In this document: piece after piece, positions 36,220-44,515 of the stretch
Layout of the letters: each line of letters opens with the position of its first letter
How positions within the stretch are numbered: position 1 is the stretch's first letter
Source of the DNA: Anaeroplasmataceae bacterium
GTDB lineage: Bacteria; Bacillota_I; Bacilli_A; Acholeplasmatales; Anaeroplasmataceae
DNA length: 64,000 nucleotides
Assembly: GCA_029067355.1 (NCBI GenBank)
Contig: JAIEEQ010000010.1
Span: 1 to 64,000, forward strand
Direction of reading: 5' to 3'
Translations under genes and position numbers: made by a program
The notes under the pieces: generated by a model
What the model was told of the DNA's origin: nothing
Seen by the model: the letters and a program-made list of their open reading frames with translations, nothing else
Databases searched by the model: none

Positions 36220-37043
36220 AAGCTATATACCTTTGTAGGAACTGGAGAGGTAACTACAAATTCTACCCTTGAAGTATCCATCCCTAAATCCTCCATTACC
36301 TTTTTTCTTGTAAGGTCAATAATTTCTGTCAAATTACATTCCTGAGAGATATGGGCATAGAAAACCAGCCTTGTCCGTTCTCCCATAATTTTGGCTAATG
36401 TAACAGCCGCATCCTCATTAGATAAATGACCATGATCAGATAAAATACGCATTTTTAGACTATACGTTCTATCAGAAGACATCAAAATATAAGGATCATG
36501 ATTAAATTCCAACACATAACAATCCGCATTGGATATAGTAGTGTATAGAGACTGATGAACATAGCCTGTATCTGTAATATATACTAAGATTTGATCTGAA
36601 TCCTCTATTTTATACCCCACAGACTCTGCCGCATCATGGAAGGTTGGTAAAACCTCTATCCTAGTATTCCCAAGAAAAAAAGATTCATAAAGAATAGAAT
36701 TCGCCATCCTATTTAATAATATAATATGACCAGAAGCTAATTTTTCTCTTAAAACAGGCTTGAGGGAGTCATTTTTACCATTTAAAATTGCCTGGAACGT
36801 TCCTTGCGTCATATAGCAAGTTAGATTTCCCTTTTTTAGCACTGTGCAAAGAGAGCGAATATGATCCTCGTGTTCATGAGTAATTAAAAGAGTATTTATA
36901 GCAGAAAAGCTTGTATTTAACTTTTCTAATTCTGTATCTATTGTTCTTTTACTAATTCCTACATCAATTAAAATTTGATGGTCTTTTGTTTCAACAAAGG
37001 TACAATTTCCAGTTGAACCACTTGCAAGTACTTCTATACGCAT
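36216..37043 (-). CDS. walJ: MBL-fold metallohydrolase WalJ (YycJ)
   Basis: The 275-residue metallo-beta-lactamase fold protein has 'LASGSTGNCTFVE' at the start, the metal motif 'ITHEHEDHIRS', 'FHDAAESVGYKI', 'ITDTGYV' and 'ILSDHGHLSNEDA'. These are typical of YycJ/WalJ, which in Bacilli is linked to the WalKR system and to DNA-repair-like exonuclease activity. WalK and WalR themselves are not in this window. The ribosome binding site is GGTGGGA. It overlaps rlmH by 4 nt. Confidence 0.92.
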   Translation of the reverse strand: MRIEVLASGSTGNCTFVETKDHQILIDVGISKRTIDTELEKLNTSFSAINTLLITHEHEDHIRSLCTVLKKGNLTCYMTQGTFQAILNGKNDSLKPVLREKLASGHIILLNRMANSILYESFFLGNTRIEVLPTFHDAAESVGYKIEDSDQILVYITDTGYVHQSLYTTISNADCYVLEFNHDPYILMSSDRTYSLKMRILSDHGHLSNEDAAVTLAKIMGERTRLVFYAHISQECNLTEIIDLTRKKVMEDLGMDTSRVEFVVTSPVPTKVYSL

Positions 37044-37097
37044 ATTCCCACCTCAAAAACATATAAATTATACCATAATTCGACTTTGATTGTAAAG

Positions 37098-37118
37098 AAA
37101 AAAGCCGACTCATCGGCT
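37098..37118 (-). terminator. terminator of yjcZ-like gene
   Basis: AGCCGA/TCGGCT (37103-37108 and 37113-37118) form a stem with a 4-nt loop followed on the minus strand by six T residues. Confidence 0.85.
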
Positions 37119-37140
37119 AAAGAGTATATTTAAGGAAGCC

Positions 37141-37233
37141 TTATGCTAACCAAGCTGCACCAATAATGACAAGTAAAATAAATAATACTAAAATTAATGC
37201 ATATCCATATTCATTAGAATTACAGTTTGCCAT
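37141..37233 (-). CDS. yjcZ: YjcZ-family small sporulation protein
   Basis: This 30-residue peptide is a short polar N-terminus ('MANCNSNEYGY') followed by one hydrophobic helix of the form 'ALILVLFILLVIIGAAW'. That is the hallmark of the YjcZ/SscA family of tiny proteins packed into spores (small spore coat assembly). The ATG follows GGAGGT and a terminator lies 23 nt after the stop, so this is a genuine free-standing gene. A CATAATATA element (37264-37272, minus) resembles a mother-cell sigma -10 and lies about 30 nt upstream. It is strong evidence that this lineage sporulates or did so recently. Confidence 0.85.
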   Translation of the reverse strand: MANCNSNEYGYALILVLFILLVIIGAAWLA

Positions 37234-37263
37234 AGATGTGGCACCTCCTTTCCTTTCTACTAC

Positions 37264-37272
37264 TATATTATG
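37264..37272 (-). promoter_or_regulatory. candidate sigma-E/K-type -10 (CATAATATA) for yjcZ
   Basis: CATAATATA on the minus strand fits CATAnnnTA. The -35 partner is not clear at the usual spacing, so confidence is low. Confidence 0.25.
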
Positions 37273-37344
37273 TAATAATATAAATTAATTTAGTATTATT
37301 TGCCTATATATATGAATTATTTTACCTGAAAATAAAGTTCTTTA

Positions 37345-37373
37345 TTGCAATTTACTTTTAATAATGATATTAT
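37345..37373 (+). promoter_or_regulatory. promoter of the tandem lipoprotein operon (TTGCAA, 17 nt, TATTAT)
   Basis: TTGCAA (37345-37350) and TATTAT (37368-37373) are 17 nt apart and sit about 49 nt before the first lipoprotein start codon, which has an AGGAG ribosome binding site. Confidence 0.5.
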
Positions 37374-37421
37374 ATATAGTGCTATGGTTTGAAATTCTAA
37401 CAAAAAAGGAGTTATCGAAAT

Positions 37422-40400
37422 ATGTTAAAAAAAATAAAATTGAAACCACGGAGACTTTGCTTATTGGCATCGCTCTTCGTTTTACTTATATCGCTGGGGA
37501 GTTGTAGTTCAGCGGGAAAGCCAGTTGGAAATTTAGATAAAGATAGCATTTATCTATCTGCTGGAAACTACTCTGTAACCAAAGGAGAGCTCTGGGAGGA
37601 GCTACGTTGGAGTGCTAATACGATTCTAACAGATAAAATTACAGAGGTTGTAATGAAAGACTATGTGGAAAAGGTTGAATTGATCATTGACAAATCCTAT
37701 ACAGATTTATCTGAGAGTCAAAAAAAGCTTTTTGCTGACAATTTCACAGATGAAGATTTCAGCAATCTAAGAGCCTTTTATGAGGAACGCTTAGAAGATT
37801 ATGTGATTGAAGACATTTACAACTTTAATTATAGCTCTACAAATAGCTACGATTCAATTAAGGATGTATCTGAGTATGATGCAAAGAAGCTGATTATTCA
37901 GTATAGTGATGAATTATATTCTAATTATAACATCAAGCAATTTAACAATCAGGATGTACAAACATTTGTAACTGAAGCTGTTGAAAAAAGAGAAAACTAT
38001 CTTACTATAGCAAAAGAACTTAAATCTGTATATTATTTATCTCTAGCAAAAGAGCTGCTTGCCTACTCTAAGTTAGAGGAGGATATAAAGGATGCTTTTG
38101 ACAACAGAGATCCAGACAATGAAGATGATTTAGGTTATTTCACTAAAAGTGAATATACAAACAAATTTAAATCAGATTTTGCAAATCAATCCGATTTAAA
38201 TTTAGTTTTAATTCATTTTTCCACAGAAAAGGAATATACTTCTACACTTCGTTCCTTTGGACTAAAGGTATATGAGAATAATTTAGTTTATATTCCTTAT
38301 CCTGAAGATATCAAAAACTTCTCAGAATATTGCACCTATTATGATGAGTTAACCTCAAATGATTTAAGAGGTTCAGACAAATATCAGAATCTAAATACTT
38401 TAGCTATTGCTCAGCTTTATATTCAAATCTACAATTATCTTTATGGTGGATATAGAAATTATATTTATGATGACTCTTATGTTCAATATTTTGATAAGGT
38501 AGAGGATTTGATAAAAATCACTGAAGATATTCGTGAAAAATCTCAAGCTGTTGCAGCAAATGAGGAAGCTGAGGTTAATAAGATTCGTGATGCCTTAGCA
38601 AATGCGGATTTGAATGAAGATGAAATTGGTACAATTTACACTAGAGAAGACATCAACAAAATTTCAGATTCCTTCTCTACCTATTTGTATGAGACACTTT
38701 GCTTACCTTTTAAGGCTGAAGCTGATGATGATAGTCTTTGCTATTCTACTTCTACCCAAAGCTATAATAACTCCTATTGGATTGCCTTTAAATTTGATCA
38801 GGCTGAAGACCAATATGAGGATATGTATAATAAAAACACAATTGATGATGATTTATATGATAGTATTGCAGCAAATGAAGAGCTTAAGGCTGAGATTGAA
38901 AAGCTTTTAAAGAGAGATAAAATGCTTGAAAATAGTATCACAAATGCTGTTAAGGAAAGAACAGACGAAGTAAAGATTAGCATCTATGATGAAGCCTTAG
39001 AGATTGCTTATGCAACAAGCAATGCTGGCTATTCTAAAACCTATGGAAAAGCTCCTAATAAAAATGTAATTGCTACATTAAAGTATGATAATAAAACATG
39101 GAATTTAAACATTGTTTCTGATGATCAAGATCAAAATGCCCTAGATGAAGGTGTGTTTGACATTTTAGAAAGAACAAATGGAATTACTACTGCAATTGAT
39201 ATATTAAGTAAAAAGGTAGTGAAGGGCACGAAGGCTTATGCTGATACTGAAAAGGATACTCAGCAGTATAAAGAAGCCTTAGAATTTGTATTAGCCGCAT
39301 TCTCAAATGATTACTATTCAACAAGTGGTTATCCTTCTTCTATTGGTAAGTATAACTTTATGATGCTATATTTCCATTCCGTAGATATAAATCATATCGT
39401 TTCAGAAAATTATCGTGTTAATGCAGCTGCTGCTAAATTATTAACAAACTATAACTCCAATCAATTGTTAGAATTTTTCAAATCCTATTCCGATAATATT
39501 TATAGCAATCACTTCTCTATTGGCGGAAAAAGATTAGTTGTCTTCCGTGATGCAGATGATGATTCTAAAAAAGATGATGTTTCCACTTGGACAGAGCATC
39601 AAAAGAGATTGGCTCAACAATTAATTCGTCAAATCTATAATGAAGTGTCCTCTACAACAGGTGCTCATGCTGATGCTTTATCAACAATCGTAAGTGAAAT
39701 TCAGGATTCTGCACGTGCAAAATTTGAAGATAATCCTATTGCCCCAGAAAATAAATGGGCTGAATATCGTAAGGCTGGTTTAAGTGTAGAATTAGAAGAT
39801 GTTACAGCTGATAATTCCACAACCTCCTTAGATTTCAAATTAAAACAACGCCTATATGATATTTTCTATTCTTCTTCTTATAGTATTGTTCATGGTACTG
39901 ATCATACAATTCCAACAGAATATATGGAAGATTTACAAGATCCAAATACTACAATTTTAGAGACAAAGGATGGATACAATCTATTATTAATCACTTCTGC
40001 TGATTTCCAAACCTCTGCTAAATTTACAGAAGAGGACGACAAGCTTAAGATATTTGAAAACCTTTCTGTTTATTACAATGAAGAATATCATCAAATAGGA
40101 AGTGTTTATAATGAAGAGGATAAATTATCCTTAGAACAAATCCGCTTGTATGTATTAGAATATGTATCAAGCTCAACTTCTAATCTTTCACCTTCAAACA
40201 TCTCTTCTGCTTTATCTAGCTTCTTATCTCCTGTTATTTCAAGATATACAGCAAATGAAACACAAAGAGATATCGTAATTTATTTAATTGAAACGAAGGC
40301 TGGTCCTCTTCAGTTTACAGAAAGCAATATTGATCGCTATGAAAGAATTCTAGAAATCAATCATAGTACTGCTGATGACTATATTTCTATTTATTTTGAG

Positions 40401-40499
40401 GAAGACACAACAAACACTTTAAAGACCTATGAAAATTGGTGGACAGATTTACAAAAAATTGTTGCAGATATCCTATTAACGGAAGGAGAGGATGCATAA
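37422..40499 (+). CDS. large parvulin/SurA-like lipoprotein 1
   Basis: The 1025-residue protein has a lipoprotein signal peptide with lipobox 'LGSC' (Cys28). The N-terminal part ('LSAGNYSVTKGELWEELRW') resembles SurA/PrsA chaperone N-domains, which begin with a 'vT.gef' helix. Around residue 700, 'LVVFRDADDDSKKDD' interrupts what looks like a parvulin first strand with an Asp-rich, possibly calcium-binding loop. Near 845, 'ILETKDGYNLLLI' matches the last strand of PpiC domains. It is very acidic and Tyr/Ser/Asn-rich. Standard PrsA is about 300 residues, so this is three times larger. It is paralogous to and coupled with the next gene. Likely an extracytoplasmic folding factor, by inference. 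Confidence 0.65.
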   Translation: MLKKIKLKPRRLCLLASLFVLLISLGSCSSAGKPVGNLDKDSIYLSAGNYSVTKGELWEELRWSANTILTDKITEVVMKDYVEKVELIIDKSYTDLSESQKKLFADNFTDEDFSNLRAFYEERLEDYVIEDIYNFNYSSTNSYDSIKDVSEYDAKKLIIQYSDELYSNYNIKQFNNQDVQTFVTEAVEKRENYLTIAKELKSVYYLSLAKELLAYSKLEEDIKDAFDNRDPDNEDDLGYFTKSEYTNKFKSDFANQSDLNLVLIHFSTEKEYTSTLRSFGLKVYENNLVYIPYPEDIKNFSEYCTYYDELTSNDLRGSDKYQNLNTLAIAQLYIQIYNYLYGGYRNYIYDDSYVQYFDKVEDLIKITEDIREKSQAVAANEEAEVNKIRDALANADLNEDEIGTIYTREDINKISDSFSTYLYETLCLPFKAEADDDSLCYSTSTQSYNNSYWIAFKFDQAEDQYEDMYNKNTIDDDLYDSIAANEELKAEIEKLLKRDKMLENSITNAVKERTDEVKISIYDEALEIAYATSNAGYSKTYGKAPNKNVIATLKYDNKTWNLNIVSDDQDQNALDEGVFDILERTNGITTAIDILSKKVVKGTKAYADTEKDTQQYKEALEFVLAAFSNDYYSTSGYPSSIGKYNFMMLYFHSVDINHIVSENYRVNAAAAKLLTNYNSNQLLEFFKSYSDNIYSNHFSIGGKRLVVFRDADDDSKKDDVSTWTEHQKRLAQQLIRQIYNEVSSTTGAHADALSTIVSEIQDSARAKFEDNPIAPENKWAEYRKAGLSVELEDVTADNSTTSLDFKLKQRLYDIFYSSSYSIVHGTDHTIPTEYMEDLQDPNTTILETKDGYNLLLITSADFQTSAKFTEEDDKLKIFENLSVYYNEEYHQIGSVYNEEDKLSLEQIRLYVLEYVSSSTSNLSPSNISSALSSFLSPVISRYTANETQRDIVIYLIETKAGPLQFTESNIDRYERILEINHSTADDYISIYFEEDTTNTLKTYENWWTDLQKIVADILLTEGEDA

Positions 40500-43306
40500 T
40501 GAGAAACTATAAGAAATTCTTCTTACTATGTAGTGTTGGATTACTTGCACTATCCGTTGCTTCTTGTGACAAAAAGGAAAAAAGAAATACCTCTGTACCT
40601 CTTTCTGATTTAGATACCTCTACTGTTATCGCTTCTAGTAAAGATCATGAAGTAAATAATGGATTATTCTATACAAGATTACGTACAAAGGGCTATAATA
40701 CTGTATTAAATGAAATTAGAAAATCCTTATTTGAAGAGGAATACGCATTTGTTACTTCTCAAATAAACTTAAACGATTCTACTGTAAATGATTATGAGCA
40801 AGAATTATTTGATTCTTATGCAAATGACATATTTGGTACTTCTTCTATCTCATCCATTGAAGATTTATCTGAAAAGGATCGTGACATTGCTATACAAAAA
40901 TTTATTGATTCCTCTATGAACAAAGGAATTACTGTCACTAAGGAAAACTGCTTAAGCTATTCATTTGAAAATGAAAAGATAAAATTTTCTTATATCCCTC
41001 AAGATATTATCAATGAAAAGCTGATAACAATTGCTCTGAATAAGGGCACAAAGGACGCCTTAGAAAAAATCGTAGATGAAGAAAAAATTCAAGATGATGA
41101 TGACAAAACTGTCAACAATTCCAATTATATTTCTGAGTCTAACTTATCTAATTATTATGATTCTCATCAAAAAACATATGGTACATATCGCGCTATTATC
41201 ATTCAGTTTAACAACCTAAATGAAGCAAGAAATGTTATCTCTACTGTTGAAGCAAGAATGGGTCGTACATTAATGGATAGTGATGCAGATAGCTTTGCAT
41301 TAGAATTCTACGTAAACCTATATAATACCTATTACAATTACAGACCTGCTTTAAGCATATCTGATCCATTTGGAAATTCAAACGATTCTTCTAAAACTGT
41401 ATTCACTGTAAATAAAAATAAGAATGAGCTTTCTGAAATGTCAACTGGAATATCTGGACTTGTCACAGAAACACTTGAGGAAGATGGCCAATATATTAAA
41501 CAGCCATTTAATCAGAATAGCAAATATGTAATGATTTATAGAGGAGCAACAGAATTTGAATTAAATAAAACGTACAATATTACTCCATATAATGAGCAAA
41601 TTGAATGGAATGATTTAAAAGAGCATGAAGTAGCCTATAATGATATTAGAGCTGAAGTAAGAGATGAATTGATTGATAACAAAATTGCTTCCTATACTTC
41701 TACTGTAATTGAAAAAAGAGTTAAGAATGCAGATATTGAAATCTATGATCCTTACTTTGAAAATCAGTTCAAATCAGCTTATTCTGATGAATATGAGTAT
41801 ATTGCACCAAATCAGTTTAATAATGATTTAATATTCAAATTAACTACAAACTCTAAAACAAAAGAGTATTCTGTAAATGAATTTTATACAGCGCAGAGTA
41901 AATTAAGTGGGATTGATATTATCGTTGAACAGCTTAAGCTAGATTATGTATATGATTTAAAGGACAAGTTCCTGGATTCAGATCAATTAAATGATTTAGA
42001 GGATTCTTTAAACAATGCCATTACTTCTTTTAACAAAAATGAAAACACTGCATATCCTTCTGCAATGGGCTTAGAAACCTTCTTACTTGCAAACTTTGGA
42101 TATACAACAAAAGAGGATGCATTAAAATATAACAAGATTGCCTCCAGTGCTTTGACAGAGTATTTAAACCAAAAGGTATTTGATGAATGGGCAGTAAAGA
42201 ATAGTGATGGAACTTACCCTGATACCCATGATATTGATTATGAGAAGCTAAATATTTTGGATAATCTTTTAGCCGCTGGAAATGCGAACTATTCAAATCT
42301 TTTTTCTATCAATATTGATCACATTCTGATTTTTATTGATGATGATGGAGATGGAAGTCCAGATGATCCAGAGGATTTCCTAAAGAATTTCTCTGACAGA
42401 CAAAAACAAGACTTTAATGATGCTTTATTAGAGCTTGCAAATGCAATTTATGAGGAAGCAAATTGTGATGAATTAACAAGATCTAATTCAATTCTAGAAA
42501 TTCTTCAATATATAGTTGGTGCATATAACCGCAATGAACGCCTGTTCTCTGATAAAACAAAGACTTGGGAAGATTACAAAAAATATAATTTCCTTTTAAC
42601 AGCTGAATCTCTTTCCTCAAATGGTGATACTACTCAAAGTAATGTATCTACCTATGTTGAAGAATTTGGTACTTATATTAAGGACCTTTATAAAAAGGCC
42701 GTAGAAAATGATTTAAAGATTGAGGATAAGAAATCTAAGTTCTACTTTATTGAAAGCCTTGAAAAAGCCCCTGAAAATATTGAAGATTTATGTGCAACTC
42801 AATTTGGATATCATATGATTGTTGTAAATAGTTATAGTAAACCTTCTACAACGAAGAGTACTTCTTCTTCTGATCAATATGGATATTATAAAAATATTGA
42901 AATACTAATCAATGAGTTGGATAAGGATACAACAGATGATAATATCTATGTTATTGTTCCTGATGCTTATAATGAAGAAGAAAACAAGGCTACAATGAAT
43001 CAATTTTTCACCTACTATGTACAAAAACAAACTGGAGTTACCTCTTCTCTTGATTCAACACTTCGTGATGTTTTAAGCTCAATGTTTGATTCTTCTATTA
43101 CAAGATATACTTCTACTGGATTCCAAAACTATCTATTATTTAAAGAATTAAATATCAGTGTAGCTAATTCCAATTCAATTCTTGCACAACAGCTTGCAAA
43201 TTATGAGGGTTACCTAAAGAGAACATCTCAGGAATACAAGACAGATGATGAATTTGAAGAATGGTATGACGGAACTCTAAACTGGTCTAGACCTTACGAA
43301 AAATAA
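40499..43306 (+). CDS. large parvulin/SurA-like lipoprotein 2
   Basis: The 935-residue lipoprotein (lipobox 'VASC', Cys23) starts at the ATG that overlaps the previous stop codon (TAATG), behind GGAAGGAGAGG; the longer frame from 40436 is rejected. It parallels its upstream neighbour: 'VIASSKDHEVNNGLFYTRL' at the N-terminus, 'DHILIFIDDDGDGSPDDPEDF' near residue 605-625 (a PpiC-like 'HILI' strand followed by DxDxDG), and 'CATQFGYHMIVVNSYS', the typical parvulin 'fGyHii.v' strand. It ends '...WSRPYEK'. The two genes probably encode partner extracytoplasmic foldases or chaperones. Catalytic activity is not established. Confidence 0.68.
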   Translation: MRNYKKFFLLCSVGLLALSVASCDKKEKRNTSVPLSDLDTSTVIASSKDHEVNNGLFYTRLRTKGYNTVLNEIRKSLFEEEYAFVTSQINLNDSTVNDYEQELFDSYANDIFGTSSISSIEDLSEKDRDIAIQKFIDSSMNKGITVTKENCLSYSFENEKIKFSYIPQDIINEKLITIALNKGTKDALEKIVDEEKIQDDDDKTVNNSNYISESNLSNYYDSHQKTYGTYRAIIIQFNNLNEARNVISTVEARMGRTLMDSDADSFALEFYVNLYNTYYNYRPALSISDPFGNSNDSSKTVFTVNKNKNELSEMSTGISGLVTETLEEDGQYIKQPFNQNSKYVMIYRGATEFELNKTYNITPYNEQIEWNDLKEHEVAYNDIRAEVRDELIDNKIASYTSTVIEKRVKNADIEIYDPYFENQFKSAYSDEYEYIAPNQFNNDLIFKLTTNSKTKEYSVNEFYTAQSKLSGIDIIVEQLKLDYVYDLKDKFLDSDQLNDLEDSLNNAITSFNKNENTAYPSAMGLETFLLANFGYTTKEDALKYNKIASSALTEYLNQKVFDEWAVKNSDGTYPDTHDIDYEKLNILDNLLAAGNANYSNLFSINIDHILIFIDDDGDGSPDDPEDFLKNFSDRQKQDFNDALLELANAIYEEANCDELTRSNSILEILQYIVGAYNRNERLFSDKTKTWEDYKKYNFLLTAESLSSNGDTTQSNVSTYVEEFGTYIKDLYKKAVENDLKIEDKKSKFYFIESLEKAPENIEDLCATQFGYHMIVVNSYSKPSTTKSTSSSDQYGYYKNIEILINELDKDTTDDNIYVIVPDAYNEEENKATMNQFFTYYVQKQTGVTSSLDSTLRDVLSSMFDSSITRYTSTGFQNYLLFKELNISVANSNSILAQQLANYEGYLKRTSQEYKTDDEFEEWYDGTLNWSRPYEK

Positions 43307-43405
43307 GAAAAAAAATAAAGGTGCTCTAAATTTTGAAGTATGTGATAAAAAAACAAGCTATAAGAAATAGAGTATGTATCTATAAACAGCTAAGTATGAT
43401 GTAGA

Positions 43406-43436
43406 AAACGACCTGAAAAATCAGGTCGTTTTTAAG
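43406..43436 (+). terminator. terminator of the tandem lipoprotein operon
   Basis: AAACGACCTGA/TCAGGTCGTTT (43406-43416 and 43421-43431) form an 11-bp perfect stem with an AAAA loop and a T-tract, 100 nt past the second lipoprotein gene. Confidence 0.9.
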
Positions 43437-43465
43437 TGGTTAAAAACAAATGAAATAACAGTTAA

Positions 43466-44225
43466 TTATTTATTATATTTGCCTCTAGGTTTACCAGGTA
43501 AAGCATTAGAAATTTTATCAGAAGAGCCTCTTATTATGGCATCATGATTTAATACATAAAGAATGCGATTCCTAGTTCTAGGGAAATTATAAAAGCCATA
43601 AGCATTAGCGAATAATTGTTTAATAACAAGATTTCTACGTTCAATATAGCCATTGTGAATTCTATGACCATTATAAGTGGAGAAGGAATTCACAATTTCT
43701 TTTTTCCATTTTTTCAACAAATGAACAAAAGGAATATATTCATAAATTTTTGAAACTGAAAATTCTTGAATTAAATCAGTAAGCCTGTCTTCAGCGTCTA
43801 GAATAGAGGCTGAAGAATTAAAAGATCTGTAAGCTTCTTTTAAATCATAAGCGAGTTGAAATTCAGGGTCAATGGAGAGTATGGTAGAACGGATTTGGTA
43901 TTTACTCATTACCTCACCTGTAACCTTATTTATACAATAGTATTCTTTGAGTTTAAGAAAGTCTTTATAAAGAACAAAGTTATACTTTTTAAGAAGCCAA
44001 TACAGGCTAGAACGTTCCTTTTTCAAATACTCATATTTTTTTAGAAAAGAGATTCTAATTTTATTAAAATAAAACATTAAGTTCTTTATCACATGAAAAG
44101 AATCAGCACAATTACAATTAGGGAAAGCAGTTTTAGCCACATCTTTATAGGTATCCCAAAGGTCAATAGAGACATATTTGACTTTTAAGCGTTCACTTAT
44201 AGAGTATTTGGCAGTAAAATCAAAT
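43466..44225 (-). pseudogene. ISL3 transposase, C-terminal part
   Basis: The frame downstream of the frameshift reads 'FDFTAKYSISERLKVKYVSID', 'LWDTYKDVAKTAFPNC', then 'ADSFHVIKNLMFYFNKIR', the catalytic DDE region of ISL3 transposases (second Asp in 'VSIDLW', third region 'ADSFHV'). It ends in 'HNGYIERRNLVIKQLFANAYGF', typical of the C-terminal Glu region of the family. The longest ATG frame begins at 44140, but homologous sequence continues upstream to about 44225, where the frame changes. It is not translated in phase with the central part, so the gene is dead. Confidence 0.85.
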
Positions 44226-44454
44226 AAGTCCCATTATAATGGTGTTTAACAAGTCTTTTCGTATAGACTTCATCAATACAAATTACAGGAGTTAACTTAC
44301 CTAATCCAAAGGATATTCTATTATCAAAAACAGATTGAACATAGGACGGGGAGGTAGATGTAAGCTTCGCAGCTTTAGAGTAAGTCATAGTAGGGTTTAA
44401 GCGTTCAAATGGACACAATAAACTAAAATTAGAATTAAAGCAGCCTAAATTCAA
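44197..44454 (-). pseudogene. ISL3 transposase, central part
   Basis: The frame contains the helix-turn-helix-like 'MTYSKAAKLTSTSPSYVQSVFD' and the first catalytic Asp region 'TPVICIDEVYTKRLVKHHY' of ISL3 transposases. It ends after a frameshift with a stop shortly downstream ('LLPNTL'). The upstream junction with the inserted DNA lies near 44455, where homology to the transposase stops and a terminator for the cargo operon begins. Confidence 0.8.
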
Positions 44455-44455
44455 T

Positions 44456-44496
44456 GTAAAAAGTAGCCTTGGCTTTATAAAAAGTCGAGGCTACTT
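44456..44496 (-). terminator. terminator of the cargo AAA ATPase operon
   Basis: AAGTAGCC and GGCTACTT (44461-44468 and 44489-44496) enclose a second inner stem (CTTT/AAAG) and are followed on the minus strand by TTTTT. It ends the cargo transcript at the insertion boundary. Confidence 0.75.
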
Positions 44497-44515
44497 CTGT
44501 GTTTAATATTTGCTT

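Noticed and set aside
40436-40498. Extended N-terminus of the second parvulin-like lipoprotein
   Set aside because: It overlaps the preceding gene and would bury the signal peptide; the ATG at 40499 has a good ribosome binding site and a lipobox at the right distance.
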